64,000 nt of DNA from Streptococcaceae bacterium (GTDB lineage Bacteria; Bacillota; Bacilli; Lactobacillales; Streptococcaceae). Made by a program: the position numbers and the translations under genes. Shown here one piece after another: positions 10,596-21,766 of this stretch. Where the stretch lies: contig JAISXW010000006.1 of the NCBI GenBank assembly GCA_031270325.1, positions 1 to 64,000 on the forward strand, given 5' to 3'. The notes beneath the pieces are model-generated. The model saw only the letters and a list, made by a program, of their open reading frames with translations. It had not been told where the DNA came from and did no database searches. Numbering within the stretch: position 1 is the stretch's first letter; each line of letters starts with the position of its first letter.

Positions 10596-11798
10596 TTATT
10601 GTAACAAAAAATTTTGGTCATCGTCTAACAAAAAAGCTTGAAAAACATCATTACCTAATAGTAAACCTTGTCGTGTCAGAGAAATCTGCTGACCAACTCG
10701 GTTCAGTAACTGACGGTCAATCAAGTCCGCCACGACCTTGCCATAGACTAGGTCAAAGTCTTGACCAAACTTGGTCGTAAAGGCTTGCGTATTGATACCT
10801 GATTGCTTGCGCAACCCTAAAAACAGTTCTTCTTCTATCTGTTCTTTTAGGGACAGCTTGTCACGGACGACCTTTTTATCAGACCGTTCCAGATAATGAT
10901 GAATCGGCACATGATTCTTATAGCGGACACCTGCAACATAGCCACTCGCTCCTGCACCAAAGCCGTAATACTCGGCATTGTCCCAGTACATGAGATTGTG
11001 GGCGCTTTGATACCCCTTCTGACCGAAGTTTGAAATCTCATAATGCGCATAACCCGCAGCTTGCAAGCGATCCATGATGTACGTGTACATCTCAAAATCG
11101 GTCTCCTCACTCGGCAAGTCAAGCCGCCCCCGCCGCATTTTATTCATAAAGATCGTATGGTTTTCCAGTATCAGTGAATAGAGGGCGACGTGTGGGAGAT
11201 TTAAACTCAGCAAGATGTCCAAGTCTTCTTCAACATCAGCTAGGGTCTGACCCGGCAAGGCATAAATGAGGTCAATCGTGATATTGTCAAAACCAGCTGC
11301 ACGCAACTTGGCAATCGTCTCCAACACATCTTCTGGCGTGTGGCTACGACCGATTTTTTTGAGCAAGCGAGGATTGAAGGTCTGAACGCCTAGCGAGACT
11401 CGGTTGACCTGATGGTGTTTGAGAACAGCAATCTTGTCATCAGATAGATCTCCGGGATTTGCCTCGACTGTGAACTCTTGGAGCGCTGACATCTCTAGTC
11501 CTTGCCTTAGGCCAGATAAGAGCCGGTCCAATTGCGCCGCCGACAAGGCAGTTGGCGTGCCACCACCGATATAAAGGGTCTTGAGAGACGTGATCTGCTC
11601 AGCCGCAAACTCCGCCAAAAGCGTTGTGATATAGCGATCGACAGGCTGGTTTTTGATATAAACTTTTGCAAAATCACAGTAATAACAGATTTGGCTACAA
11701 AAAGGAATATGCACATAGGCAGAACTTGGCTTGCGAGTTGTCATAGTTGTCATGTGGAATCTCGATTTCTTTTGATTGTGTGACATCAGGTTGGTCAC
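10596..11798 (-). CDS. hemW: radical SAM heme chaperone HemW
   Basis: AYVHIPFCSQICYYCDF; TLYIGGGTPTAL; exact start uncertain (MTTMTTRKP.. possible). Confidence 0.93.
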   Translation of the reverse strand: MTNLMSHNQKKSRFHMTTMTTRKPSSAYVHIPFCSQICYYCDFAKVYIKNQPVDRYITTLLAEFAAEQITSLKTLYIGGGTPTALSAAQLDRLLSGLRQGLEMSALQEFTVEANPGDLSDDKIAVLKHHQVNRVSLGVQTFNPRLLKKIGRSHTPEDVLETIAKLRAAGFDNITIDLIYALPGQTLADVEEDLDILLSLNLPHVALYSLILENHTIFMNKMRRGRLDLPSEETDFEMYTYIMDRLQAAGYAHYEISNFGQKGYQSAHNLMYWDNAEYYGFGAGASGYVAGVRYKNHVPIHHYLERSDKKVVRDKLSLKEQIEEELFLGLRKQSGINTQAFTTKFGQDFDLVYGKVVADLIDRQLLNRVGQQISLTRQGLLLGNDVFQAFLLDDDQNFLLQ

Positions 11799-11849
11799 TC
11801 AGTATCGACTGCCTGAGGCAGCCCCGTCCAGATCAGGTCATCTGCAAAC

Positions 11850-12746
11850 TCATTCAGCTCGTGAGAGGCGCGCATCATCTTGCATTTGGGCAATCAAGGC
11901 CTCGACACCGTCAAATTTAATCATGCCACGAATAAACTTCAGGAAATAGACGGTGACCGTCTCGCCATAAATCTCATCATGAAAGTCAAAGATATTGACT
12001 TCTAAGGTTTTTGTCGTACCGCCAAAGGTATCATTATAACCGATTGATGCCATCCCCCGATAGCGCTTGCCCGCGACCTCAATGTCAACGACATACACGC
12101 CACTCGCTGGCAAATGCTGATGGGCTTTTGACTCGATATTAGCTGTCGGATAACCAATCGTCCGACCGCGTGCCTCACCATGCACGACCAAGCCGCTGAC
12201 TTCATAAGGATAACCCAAAAGCCGATTGGCAAGGGTCACATCACCTTGAGCAAGCGCTTGGCGAATCCGTGTTGATGAGATTTTCTCGCCACCATCAGAA
12301 ACTTGTGGGACTTGATAGACCTCATAAGCCGATAAAGCCTTTAAGCTCCCATGATCCGAACCAAAGTGGTAATCAAAGCCGGTTACAATCGCTAGGACAT
12401 TGAGTCGTCTCAGGTATTTAACAATGAAATCATGGCTGGTCAACTTGGCAAAATGACTGGTAAAAGGGGTCAAATAAAGAAAGTCAACCCCATTTGCCGC
12501 AAACAGTGCCTGTCGCTTGGCGGTCGAGGTCAGATGTTTGAGTAAACTGGTCTCAAACTTCTTAAAGACCAGTGTCGGACTTTCGGGAAAGGTCAGGACT
12601 GAGATGGTCGCCTGCTTTTCGGCAGCCAGCTCCCGAGCTTTAGTAAACAAGGCTTGGTGCCCGCGGTGTAAGCCATCAAAATAACCCAAGACCAAGACGG
12701 TCGGTGCGCTATCTAGCGCTTGATCATTAAATTCGATTACTTTCAT
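11850..12746 (-). CDS. ribF: bifunctional riboflavin kinase/FAD synthetase
   Basis: [37 protein letters not shown]. Confidence 0.95.
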   Translation of the reverse strand: MKVIEFNDQALDSAPTVLVLGYFDGLHRGHQALFTKARELAAEKQATISVLTFPESPTLVFKKFETSLLKHLTSTAKRQALFAANGVDFLYLTPFTSHFAKLTSHDFIVKYLRRLNVLAIVTGFDYHFGSDHGSLKALSAYEVYQVPQVSDGGEKISSTRIRQALAQGDVTLANRLLGYPYEVSGLVVHGEARGRTIGYPTANIESKAHQHLPASGVYVVDIEVAGKRYRGMASIGYNDTFGGTTKTLEVNIFDFHDEIYGETVTVYFLKFIRGMIKFDGVEALIAQMQDDARLSRAE

Positions 12747-13639
12747 ATCATCACTTTCTTAGGTTTGTAAAGCTTGCCGTCACGTTGCTGCAAAATCGCG
12801 ACTAATTGATTGGCTTGAAACCCTGCCACGATTGCTGCGTCAGTCGCCAAGGTCACGAAACGGCCGAAGCTGATTTCCTTGACCTGTTCTGGTGTGAGGT
12901 CGACCCTTGCTAGGTCAGCCACGCCATACTCAATCGGCAGCAATGCCTCATCAAGTCGATCTTCCGCCTTGAGCTGGGCAAGGTCTGATAAGGTCACAGC
13001 TTGTGCCAAGGTCAGGCCCGCTGACGCCGTGCGCCGGAGGCTAGACATATGACTGGCATAACCAAGCTTTTCGCCCAAATCTACCGCCAAGGTTCTGACG
13101 TAAGTCCCCTTACTGCAAGCCACGCGAAAGTCAAAGCGAAGCAAGCCTTGCGCTGGGTCAAAGATGAGGTCTGAGGTACGTTCAAAGGCTGTAATGGTTA
13201 CCTGACGTTTGGGGCGCTCGACCGTTTCGCCTGCCCGCGCATAGTCATAGAGCTTACGCCCATTCACCTTGACTGCCGAGTACATGGGCGGAATCTGCGT
13301 GATGTCCCCGACAAACTGTGCCATCGCCGCATCGACCTCGGCTTCGGTCGGCGGTGTCACGACAGGTGTCCGAGCCACAATCTTGCCGCTGGCATCCTCC
13401 GTCTCAGTCGCAAAGCCCAGTGTCACCTGTCCCTCATAGACCTTGCCCGCCTCAGTCATGTACTCCACAACACGTGTCGCCTTACCGATGGCAATCGGTA
13501 ACACGCCAGTCACATCAGGATCCAAGGTGCCACCATGACCGATCTTCTTCGTCTGCAAAATCTTGCGCAACTTAAAGACCACATCATGGCTCGTCATGCC
13601 CGCCGCCTTGTCGATTGCTAAAATACCATTATACGTCAT
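12743..13639 (-). CDS. truB: tRNA pseudouridine(55) synthase
   Basis: [39 protein letters not shown]. Confidence 0.96.
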   Translation of the reverse strand: MTYNGILAIDKAAGMTSHDVVFKLRKILQTKKIGHGGTLDPDVTGVLPIAIGKATRVVEYMTEAGKVYEGQVTLGFATETEDASGKIVARTPVVTPPTEAEVDAAMAQFVGDITQIPPMYSAVKVNGRKLYDYARAGETVERPKRQVTITAFERTSDLIFDPAQGLLRFDFRVACSKGTYVRTLAVDLGEKLGYASHMSSLRRTASAGLTLAQAVTLSDLAQLKAEDRLDEALLPIEYGVADLARVDLTPEQVKEISFGRFVTLATDAAIVAGFQANQLVAILQQRDGKLYKPKKVMI

Positions 13640-13739
13640 GTTTCTTCTCTTCTAGTTTTTTTAACGTCTGTACTGATCGACACACGCCAACCAATCGCAA
13701 TGCCAATACCATTTAGCTCATGACCTAGCCATTCAGGCG

Positions 13740-16019
13740 TCACTTCTCAACTTTCTCAATCGGTGCGACCTGTGCCAATAGTCGTTTGAGGCCGATTTCT
13801 GGGAAAGCAATCTTCAGTTCCGTATTGGCACCTGTGCCTGAAACATCAAGGACTGTACCGTCTCCAAATTTTTTATGGTGGACGGTGTCGCCAATGTCCC
13901 AAGTCGCAACAGCTTTTGCTGGCTTTTGCTTGGATGATGGGGCAAACGCTGATTTGCGACCTTTGATGGCATCTGCCAGACTCATCCCAGAGCCAAATTG
14001 GCTTTGCCTAGGGATAGTGCTTGTCGATGTCGTGTAGGTCGCATTATATGCTGTGTTCGCTTTTCTTGCTTGCCCCGCATAAGTCAGGAGGTCGTCATCC
14101 ATCTCAGCTAGGAAACGTGACGGCTGATTATAGCTAGAACGCCCAAACAACATCCGAGAACTAGCATTCGTCAAATACAACACTTCTTCTGCTCGTGTAA
14201 TCCCGACGTAAGCCAGCCTGCGCTCTTCTTCCAGCTCATCGTCAACTTCGGCTTGCCGACTAAGCGGAAAGACTGTCTCCTCCATACCGACCAAAAAGAC
14301 CACCGGAAACTCTAATCCTTTAGCGGCGTGCAAGGTCATCAGCGTGACTTGAGATGTCTCATCCTCACTATCGGTATCGGCAACGAGGCTGAGATCATTG
14401 AGGAAGCGACTGAGTTTATCCAAGCCTGTCTCATCTTCGGACGCCGTATCACTTTCCTTTTTATCAAAGTTTTGGGTAACCGTCAGAAATTCTTCGATAT
14501 TCTCCAGACGGTTTTGCGCTTCGAGACTGGTCTTTTGGTCTGTCAACGCCTTTCGGTAGCCCGTCCTGTCTAACACCGCTTCGACTAATTCGGTCATGGT
14601 GAATTGGTCAATATCAGCAGCTAAATTCAGCAGGATGTGGGCTAGATGATAGAGCTCTGTCACGGCTTTTCCTTTGAGCGGACTCAAGGGGACATCACGC
14701 GCCGACAGTAACAGCGAGCTGTCCTGCTGGGCAGCGAAATCTCTCAAGTTTTCTAAAGCCTTAGGGCCGACACCACGTTTGGGTTCATTGACAATGCGTT
14801 CAAAGGAAATGTTATCTTGTGGATTCGCAATGACATTGAGATAAGCGACGACGTCCCGAATTTCCTTACGTGAGTAGAACTTGGTGCCCCCGACCATCGT
14901 ATAAGGGATATTGGATTTGAGCAAGGCTTCTTCAATCGCCCGTGACTGCGCATTCGTCCGATACAAGACCGCAAACTCTGCATACATGCGATTGTTTTCT
15001 TGCAGTTCCTGATTGATCTGACTGGCAACAAAGTTAGCCTCCTCACGCTCATCACCAGAACGGTAGTAAATAATGGGTTCGCCATCCGGATTTTGGGTCC
15101 AAAGCTTCTTGGGTCTTCTATTTTTATTGTGCCTGATGACCTCATTAGCAGCTTGGAGGATCGTTTTGGTCGAGCGGTAATTTTCTTCTAACAAAACGAC
15201 TTTGGCTTCTGGATAATCTTTTTCAAAGTCTAAAATATTCTGCATATCCGCACCACGCCAACCATAGATAGATTGATCGGCATCGCCAACGACACATAAA
15301 TTTTTGAACCGCTTGGCAAGTAGTTGGACGAGTTGATACTGGGCGTGATTGGTATCTTGATACTCATCAACATGAATATATTGAAACTTGCCTTGATAAT
15401 AAGCGAGGACATCTGGATGCTGGTCAAAAAGCACGATCGTATTCATAATCAAGTCATCAAAGTCCATCGACTCGCTCTGTTTGAGCGCTGCTTCATAGCG
15501 CTTATAGGCTTTAGCAACAGTCTTGGTGTAGAGGTCGTTGGCATTTTTTTGATAGATATCAGCCGTGACCAAGTCATTTTTACTATTAGAAATCGTCCCT
15601 AAAATTGTCCGCTCTGTGAATTTCTTGGGGTCGACATTTAAGTCTTTGAGGATTCGCTTCATCAGCGTGCGTTGCTCACCCGGGTCAATAATCGTAAAGT
15701 TGCGATTGTAACCGATATGGTCTGCATCCCGACGAAGAATCCGCACACACATACTATGGAAGGTGGCAATCAGAGCATCTTCTGCCCGTGGGTTGAGTGC
15801 GATTGCACGTTCACGCATTTCACGTGCTGCCTTATTGGTAAAGGTAATCGCTAAGATATTCCAAGGGTTGACCAGCTTTTCTTCTATCAAATAGGCGATC
15901 CTATGGGTCAATACGCGCGTCTTACCAGAACCAGCGCCCGCCATAATCAGCAATGGGCCTTCTGTTGTCTCTACCGCCTCAGCTTGGCGGTCATTCATAC
16001 CTTGTAATAATGAGTGCAT
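13740..16019 (-). CDS. pcrA: ATP-dependent DNA helicase PcrA
   Basis: GAGSGKTRVLTHRIAYL; VDEYQDTNHAQY; TLHAAKGLEFPVVFLVG. Confidence 0.97.
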   Translation of the reverse strand: MHSLLQGMNDRQAEAVETTEGPLLIMAGAGSGKTRVLTHRIAYLIEEKLVNPWNILAITFTNKAAREMRERAIALNPRAEDALIATFHSMCVRILRRDADHIGYNRNFTIIDPGEQRTLMKRILKDLNVDPKKFTERTILGTISNSKNDLVTADIYQKNANDLYTKTVAKAYKRYEAALKQSESMDFDDLIMNTIVLFDQHPDVLAYYQGKFQYIHVDEYQDTNHAQYQLVQLLAKRFKNLCVVGDADQSIYGWRGADMQNILDFEKDYPEAKVVLLEENYRSTKTILQAANEVIRHNKNRRPKKLWTQNPDGEPIIYYRSGDEREEANFVASQINQELQENNRMYAEFAVLYRTNAQSRAIEEALLKSNIPYTMVGGTKFYSRKEIRDVVAYLNVIANPQDNISFERIVNEPKRGVGPKALENLRDFAAQQDSSLLLSARDVPLSPLKGKAVTELYHLAHILLNLAADIDQFTMTELVEAVLDRTGYRKALTDQKTSLEAQNRLENIEEFLTVTQNFDKKESDTASEDETGLDKLSRFLNDLSLVADTDSEDETSQVTLMTLHAAKGLEFPVVFLVGMEETVFPLSRQAEVDDELEEERRLAYVGITRAEEVLYLTNASSRMLFGRSSYNQPSRFLAEMDDDLLTYAGQARKANTAYNATYTTSTSTIPRQSQFGSGMSLADAIKGRKSAFAPSSKQKPAKAVATWDIGDTVHHKKFGDGTVLDVSGTGANTELKIAFPEIGLKRLLAQVAPIEKVEK

Positions 16020-16144
16020 GTTATTCTCTTTTCCTGTTTGACTATCCTACTCATTATAGCACAAAAGCGACCTGTCGTTCTAGTTGATTGGACGGTAAAA
16101 AGCTCAAAAAACTGTGACGAGTCCGTCTTAGACGAGGAAACAAA

Positions 16145-16172
16145 AAACAGCTGTCGGGTTGACAGCTGTTTG
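16145..16172 (-). terminator. Rho-independent terminator of the upstream hypothetical cluster
   Basis: aaaaaacagctgtcgggttgacagctgttt hairpin; T-run on minus strand. Confidence 0.7.
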
Positions 16173-16208
16173 AGCGTTTTTCTTCTTAAATCAACACCCA
16201 CATTAAAC

Positions 16209-17051
16209 CTATTCCACAATGAAAGTCAGATCAAACTCATCATCTCCATTATCCGTGACTGATAAGACCTTTGTAACCTTATGGGTCTTGCTTTCTTCGC
16301 CATAAGACGAAATGTCCTGATTATCAGCTGTTTTGTAAGTGATATAAAAATAAGCACCCTCTACCGACTGTTCTAAATCATCTAGGCTATCATCTGCCAG
16401 TGCCACACTTACACCCACGACTTTTTCAGCTTGTTCTTTGACTTCCTCAAGACTTAACTTTTTTTTACTTTCTGATGTACTTATTGGCGTTGACCCTATC
16501 TTCTGAGTAATTTTTGCCGTTGCTTTTGTTGCTTGTTTCTTTTTGAGTATGACACCAGCAGCGTGATTTTTTAATTTTAAAAGTAGTTTGCCATTTATCA
16601 GTTGATATTTAACAGTGCCTTGATCGCCACCAAAAGCAATCACTCTTTTAGTACGATTAACAATTCCGCTATAACCGCCTTTTATGCCATAGACGTACAC
16701 TTCTAGTAAAGCACGTGAACCTTTGACAGTTAGCGCATATTCCAATTTATCTTCTCCGCTACCCATGCCACCTGACCAAGTCCCAGCTATCCTATTATTG
16801 ACATGACTAAAAACTAGCATTATAATTAGCAAAACACTGATGAATGCTCCGCCAATTAACACTAGCAAGCGATTCGCCTTTAGACGAGTGACGAGTCTGT
16901 GATAAAAACCATTTTGTATCTCAGTTTCATCATCAGCTTCAAACTCACGTTGCGCCTTTTCATGCTTGAGTTGGTCCTCTATCTGGTTTTCGAGCTGGGC
17001 GATTTGTTCTTCTAGCGTTTGATGTTCAACCATTTCATCTCCTTCCACCAA
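16209..17051 (-). CDS. coiled-coil/single-TM hypothetical protein
   Basis: LEEQIAQLENQIEDQL coiled coil then LLVLIGGAFISVLLIIMLVF TM. Confidence 0.6.
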   Translation of the reverse strand: MVEGDEMVEHQTLEEQIAQLENQIEDQLKHEKAQREFEADDETEIQNGFYHRLVTRLKANRLLVLIGGAFISVLLIIMLVFSHVNNRIAGTWSGGMGSGEDKLEYALTVKGSRALLEVYVYGIKGGYSGIVNRTKRVIAFGGDQGTVKYQLINGKLLLKLKNHAAGVILKKKQATKATAKITQKIGSTPISTSESKKKLSLEEVKEQAEKVVGVSVALADDSLDDLEQSVEGAYFYITYKTADNQDISSYGEESKTHKVTKVLSVTDNGDDEFDLTFIVE

Positions 17052-17065
17052 TAGATCAATTCGTT

Positions 17066-17992
17066 TTATCTAATTTTAACGGCATCAGACTTGAGTTTTA
17101 TAGCAGCTGGGTAGGCTGTTTTGAGCCAATCAGCTACCTCTTGATCTGTTTTAAAATTTCTATATGTGTCGTAATCTTCACGGATTATTTCTTTACCAAA
17201 ACCAGGTGTAAGATGAGAATAGCTTTTGTCACCCGAAAGCGTTCCTAGGTTGACCTTGCCATCTACCATCTCAATATTTGAATAACCAAACAATGCTATT
17301 GCGTCACCTTCATCAAAATTGAACTTATAAGCAGCGATCAATGAGAAAGCCTGATCATCAACTGATTTACCATCCTCTGCATCTGAACCCGTATTCGTCT
17401 CAGCAATAAAGCCACTAATAAAGTAAATATCTTGCTGTCGAGTTATTGGCTTTGATGAATTCACATTAAACGCTCTCACCTGACTATCCAAACGATCTAA
17501 CACCTCAGCTAAGTTCGAAATTTTTGGTGTCTTGTCCAGCCCTGATACTATTATCGTTTTTGTAGCTGATTTGATTGGGCTATCTTCCCGTGTCGTCTTG
17601 ACAGTGACCTTAACTTTTTGACCATTATAGAGACCTTGTGACTTATCAAGTGTGACCGTCACATCCTTGATATACTGATTGACTTCTTTCGGCTTTTTAG
17701 CTGCAATAATTTTTTCGATTTCTTTTTCATAATTGCCTGACAAGGTTGCTCTACCGGCGTTATTATAGCCAGAAAAAGTGACTTTTATTGCACCTGTCAC
17801 ATCTTTAGGTTGTTTGGATACGTAGACATAGCTTGCTATCCCTACAACTAGAACAACGATTAAAGCTCCCAAACCTATCCATGTTTTTTTGCTCAATCGT
17901 TTCAACACTGATAATTTTTCTGGTTTCGTTTGTTTGTCAAGCTTTTTTTCAAGTTCAGCGATTTGTTTTTGTAACTTTTTTTGTTCGTCCAT
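17066..17992 (-). CDS. coiled-coil/single-TM hypothetical protein, paralogue of the interrupted gene at 18240-19709
   Basis: Long near-identical stretch DVTGAIKVTFSGYNNAGRATLSGNYEKEIEKIIAAKKPKEVNQYIKDVTVTLDKSQGLYNGQ in both. Confidence 0.75.
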   Translation of the reverse strand: MDEQKKLQKQIAELEKKLDKQTKPEKLSVLKRLSKKTWIGLGALIVVLVVGIASYVYVSKQPKDVTGAIKVTFSGYNNAGRATLSGNYEKEIEKIIAAKKPKEVNQYIKDVTVTLDKSQGLYNGQKVKVTVKTTREDSPIKSATKTIIVSGLDKTPKISNLAEVLDRLDSQVRAFNVNSSKPITRQQDIYFISGFIAETNTGSDAEDGKSVDDQAFSLIAAYKFNFDEGDAIALFGYSNIEMVDGKVNLGTLSGDKSYSHLTPGFGKEIIREDYDTYRNFKTDQEVADWLKTAYPAAIKLKSDAVKIR

Positions 17993-18239
17993 GTCTAGAC
18001 CTTTCATAAGCGATCAAATAGTCAAAAGGACTTGCCGCATCCTGTGACTGTACGTGTTGTGCGATTCCGATTGCATCTCATTCTCCTAATTCAACTCCCC
18101 CCCTGTTTTAATTCCATCTCTGTACTAAAGTATACAGTAATAAACTCTTTATTCCCGCTATCTCCCTAGTAAGATGGAATGCTATGGTCCTTCGTTATTT
18201 GATTGAGGTGTGTCAAGTGCGCTGACAAGTCAGTTGGCT

Positions 18240-19709
18240 TTATTTTTTAGCGACAATCTCGATCACAAATTGTAGCGGACCAGCGGAGTCCTTAGTCGGT
18301 GGCGTTTCACCATAGGCCAGATCGACTGGAATGGTTAATTTGTAAATGCCGCCGACCTTTTTACCTGCTAAGCCTTTTGTCCAACCGGGGATGACATCTG
18401 ATAAAGGAAATTCGATCGGCGTTGCGGCGCTATCGGCAGTTCTCTTAGTTGTGTCAAAGATAATGCCTTTAGCATTCCAGCCGGTGTAGTTAGCTTCGAT
18501 TATATCGCTCTCAGCGACAACAGCACCCGTCCCAGCTTTAAGTTCTTCAACTTTGAGTTCAGTGACTTTTTCAGCATCAAACTTCTTAGCTTTGACCAGT
18601 TTAGTGAACACTTGATAGTTATCTTGTGCGGTCTTGACAGGATTTTCAGCAGTCGGTTTGTTTGCGATATAAACGGCATCACTTTTGATTTTGATAGCAG
18701 CTGGGTAGGCTGCTTTGAGCCAATCAACCACCTCTTGATTTGTTTTAAAATCCTCCTCCGTGGCTTGTTGTGTAAGATCACGTGTCCAATGCGAATAGAG
18801 TTTGTCAGTCGAAAGGGCACGACAAACGCATGAAGGTTATTTTACTCCTTAGATTTCCTCTTAAATCCTTTTTCATGAAATTTCCTTATTCTTTTTCCCT
18901 GAAAAACGATTTAAATCGACCTCTCACGCTCATAATTTTTTCATGCGTTTGTCGTGAGTCGAAAGGGATGATAGATTGATTTTTCCGTCTATCATCTCGA
19001 CATTTGAATAACCAAATAATGCTATTACATTCGTAAAATCATAAGAGGCAATCAATGAAAAAGCATTCCCATCAGCTGATTGACCATCTACTGAAGTTTT
19101 ATCCCACCTATTCGTATCAGCAATCGATCCGTTAATCAAGTAAATATTGGCCTGTCTTTTTATCGGCGCCTCATAATCTGCATTGATTGTTCTCATTGTA
19201 CTGTCCAAACGATCTAAAACTTCGGCTAAGTTCGAGATTTTTGGTGTCTTATCCAATCCTGAGACTTTGACCGTTTTGGTGGCTGATTTGATTGGGTTGT
19301 CAGGCAGTGTCGTCTTGACACTCACTTTAACTAGTTGACCGTTATAGAGACCTTGTGACTTATCAAGTGTGACCGTCACATCCTTGATATACTGATTGAC
19401 TTCTTTCGGCTTTTTAGCAGCAATAATTTTTTCGATTTCCTTTTCATAATTGCCTGACAAGGTTGCTCTGCCTGCATTATTATAGCCAGAAAAGGTGACT
19501 TTTATTGCACCTGTCACATCTTTAGGTTGTTTGGATACGTAGACGTAGCTGGCTATCCCTACAACTAGGACAACAATTAAAACGCCCAAAGCTATCCATG
19601 CTTTTTTGCTCAATCGTTGCAGCAATGGCAACCGTGTCGTTTCAGTTTGTTTGTCAAGCTTTTTTTCAAGTTCAGCGATTTGTTTTTGTAACTTTTTTTG
19701 TTCGTCCAT
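18240..19709 (-). pseudogene. membrane-anchored FKBP-type peptidyl-prolyl isomerase gene split by a MITE
   Basis: 5' part at 18930-19709 and 3' part 18240-18817 lie in the same frame; removing the 139-bp element plus one 11-bp TSD (150 bp) restores one ORF; C-term LSDVIPGWTKGLAGKKVGGIYKLTIPVDLAYGE is FKBP. Confidence 0.85.
18818..18956. mobile_element. MITE-like element, 139 bp, 17-bp perfect TIRs, 11-bp TSD
   Basis: CACGACAAACGCATGAA ... TTCATGCGTTTGTCGTG; flanked by agtcgaaaggg at 18807-18817 and 18957-18967. Confidence 0.93.
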
Positions 19710-20211
19710 GTCTAGACCTTTCATAACTAATCAAATAGCCAAAAGGACTTATCATATCCTGTGACTGTGCGTGTTGTGCGGTAAAGTTAAGGTAATCTTG
19801 AATTTCTTCTCGATCTAAAGTCTTATATAGCTGATAATGCAGCAAGCCGAGTTCATCATCTGACAGCAACTTAAGTTCCTTGAGATAAATCAGATAGTTG
19901 AGCAAGAGTAAAAGTTTGTCAACAGCGGCTTCATTTTCTTCAGCACTGTAACCATTTGCAGCCACAAAGTCATTGAAACACTCATTATCAGTTTGCGTTT
20001 GGTAAAAGCAGTCAGACTCGTAATCAATCTGGTCAAACGCCTGTTTGATCAGCGGATCTGATTGGAATTGATCCAAAATACTTTTGACCAACTCAGCTCT
20101 TTTAAGACAATTAGCTTTTCGATATTGACACAGGGCAAAAACACCTCCGACCAAAGCAGATAGGAGACTAAATAAGGGAAACATATTTTGGATTAGCCAT
20201 GATAGTATCAT
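19672..20211 (-). CDS. hypothetical membrane protein
   Basis: N-terminal TM MILSWLIQNMFPLFSLLSALVGGVFAL; 3' end overlaps the downstream gene start. Confidence 0.55.
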   Translation of the reverse strand: MILSWLIQNMFPLFSLLSALVGGVFALCQYRKANCLKRAELVKSILDQFQSDPLIKQAFDQIDYESDCFYQTQTDNECFNDFVAANGYSAEENEAAVDKLLLLLNYLIYLKELKLLSDDELGLLHYQLYKTLDREEIQDYLNFTAQHAQSQDMISPFGYLISYERSRHGRTKKVTKTNR

Positions 20212-20741
20212 TTAACAGGTGTAAAGATCAAGATTGTTTTGGCTTCTTTTGTTTCAATCACATCGCCGTCATTCAATATAATCTCGCTCCAACTATCCTC
20301 AGAAAATTTTTGAGTGTCACTGCTACTGTTAGCTCTCTTAAGGTTGAATTCAAAATAGTGTCCATTTACTTCTGCAACAGTATAGTCCCCAGCAACAATA
20401 TCTTTCCCGACAGTAATCGTTCCTGATAAACGAACCTCTTGAGGTGTTGGCTTGAATAATTCCAATTCCCCACTAGCTACTGGCCTAATGATCGCAAAGT
20501 ACAAAACACCTGTCGTTAATAGACAGCCAATAATAAAGCCAATCAATAAAGATTTAAGTTCAAAAAATGCGTGTTGCTTCTTCTTCGTCTCCTGAACAGG
20601 TTCTAATTGTGCTGCTTTTTCTTTTAATTCTGCAAGTTTTGCTTGTAGCTCCTCAGTATTCCCCAGCTCACTTACAATTTTGTTTTCTTCTTCTGACATA
20701 GATAACCCCCGCTTTGTAATTAAGGGAGTGATGTCAATCAC
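20208..20741 (-). CDS. coiled-coil/single-TM hypothetical protein
   Basis: TEELQAKLAELKEKAAQL then LLIGFIIGCLLTTGVLYFAII; overlaps the next gene by 4 nt. Confidence 0.6.
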   Translation of the reverse strand: MIDITPLITKRGLSMSEEENKIVSELGNTEELQAKLAELKEKAAQLEPVQETKKKQHAFFELKSLLIGFIIGCLLTTGVLYFAIIRPVASGELELFKPTPQEVRLSGTITVGKDIVAGDYTVAEVNGHYFEFNLKRANSSSDTQKFSEDSWSEIILNDGDVIETKEAKTILIFTPVK

Positions 20742-21192
20742 TTCCTTAATTTAGTGTACTAAATTAGGATTTTCTGAAAATCTTTTTTTTACCAAACAAG
20801 TCGAGTTATATTTAAATCTCCTTGGACTTGTTCAAAATCAAATCATTCACGTTTTTTACAAGCCAATTTTAAACCACCCCTCACAACTCCGCAACAAAAC
20901 TTATCTTGCCGAGGAACTTCGGAACGTGGCTTATTTATTGACACTTGAGAGCTTGCTCGTGTGTGGTCAAAAGTTGATCTCTTGAACGTCGAACCCCCAG
21001 ATTCATCAGCCATCGTCCCTTGATTCTGGACTAAATCATGGTTAAATCATCATCACATTTAGTCCAAAAAAACTTTTTTTATTTTTTTGATACAGTCGGT
21101 CTTTTTTTTGCGTACATAATAGTGAGGGAAAAAACCTCTCATCGTTGCAAGAGCACGATGACGTCTATTACAAAGTCTAGAAAGGACTTCAC

Positions 21193-21690
21193 ATGAAAAA
21201 ATTACATCACACTCAAATCCCAGCCGATGTGCTGGCGGATGCACAGGAGCATATTGATCGCACCAATCAACTCCTCGCGCCTTACATCATCTCGCTTTCA
21301 ACTCATGAGCGCAAAGAGATGGCAAAAATGGGCGATAAATCGCTAGGTTTTGTCTCAAAAGCCTACGATTTTGCCAAAAAATATCCCAACTGGGCGCCGG
21401 CTTACTTAAACATGACGGAATTTGCGATTGACCTCGCCGATGCGACCAACCTCCGCACCCTCCTCGTGAGCTGTCAAGAACTGACCCATAATATTGACAA
21501 CACAGTGACAGCTGCCGGTAGCGAAGCCTATAACGCCTCACTCGTCTTTTATCAAGCTGCTAAAACTGCTGATAAACAACAAATGTCTGGGGCAAAGGAA
21601 GTTGCTCTGGAATTAAAAGAACGGTTCCCGAGACACAACCGTCACGCTGCTAGTGTCACAACTGGCACAGCAACCCCTGATGTCGACTAA
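21193..21690 (+). CDS. hypothetical protein
   Basis: ORF 165 aa, RBS agaaagga upstream. Confidence 0.65.
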   Translation: MKKLHHTQIPADVLADAQEHIDRTNQLLAPYIISLSTHERKEMAKMGDKSLGFVSKAYDFAKKYPNWAPAYLNMTEFAIDLADATNLRTLLVSCQELTHNIDNTVTAAGSEAYNASLVFYQAAKTADKQQMSGAKEVALELKERFPRHNRHAASVTTGTATPDVD

Positions 21691-21730
21691 GTTCACACAA
21701 GTCTGTCAATCTTAAGCAACACATTGCCAA

Positions 21731-21766
21731 GCAAAAGCTGCGCTTATCATGGGCGCAGCTTTTGTC
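21731..21766 (+). terminator. Rho-independent terminator
   Basis: GCAAAAGCTGCGC ... GCGCAGCTTTTGT 13-bp stem. Confidence 0.8.

Noticed and set aside
18240-18731. Independent FKBP protein starting at 18731
   Set aside because: The start is a GTG inside a conserved stretch (TNQEVVDWLK) that continues upstream to the MITE; it is the 3' half of a split gene.
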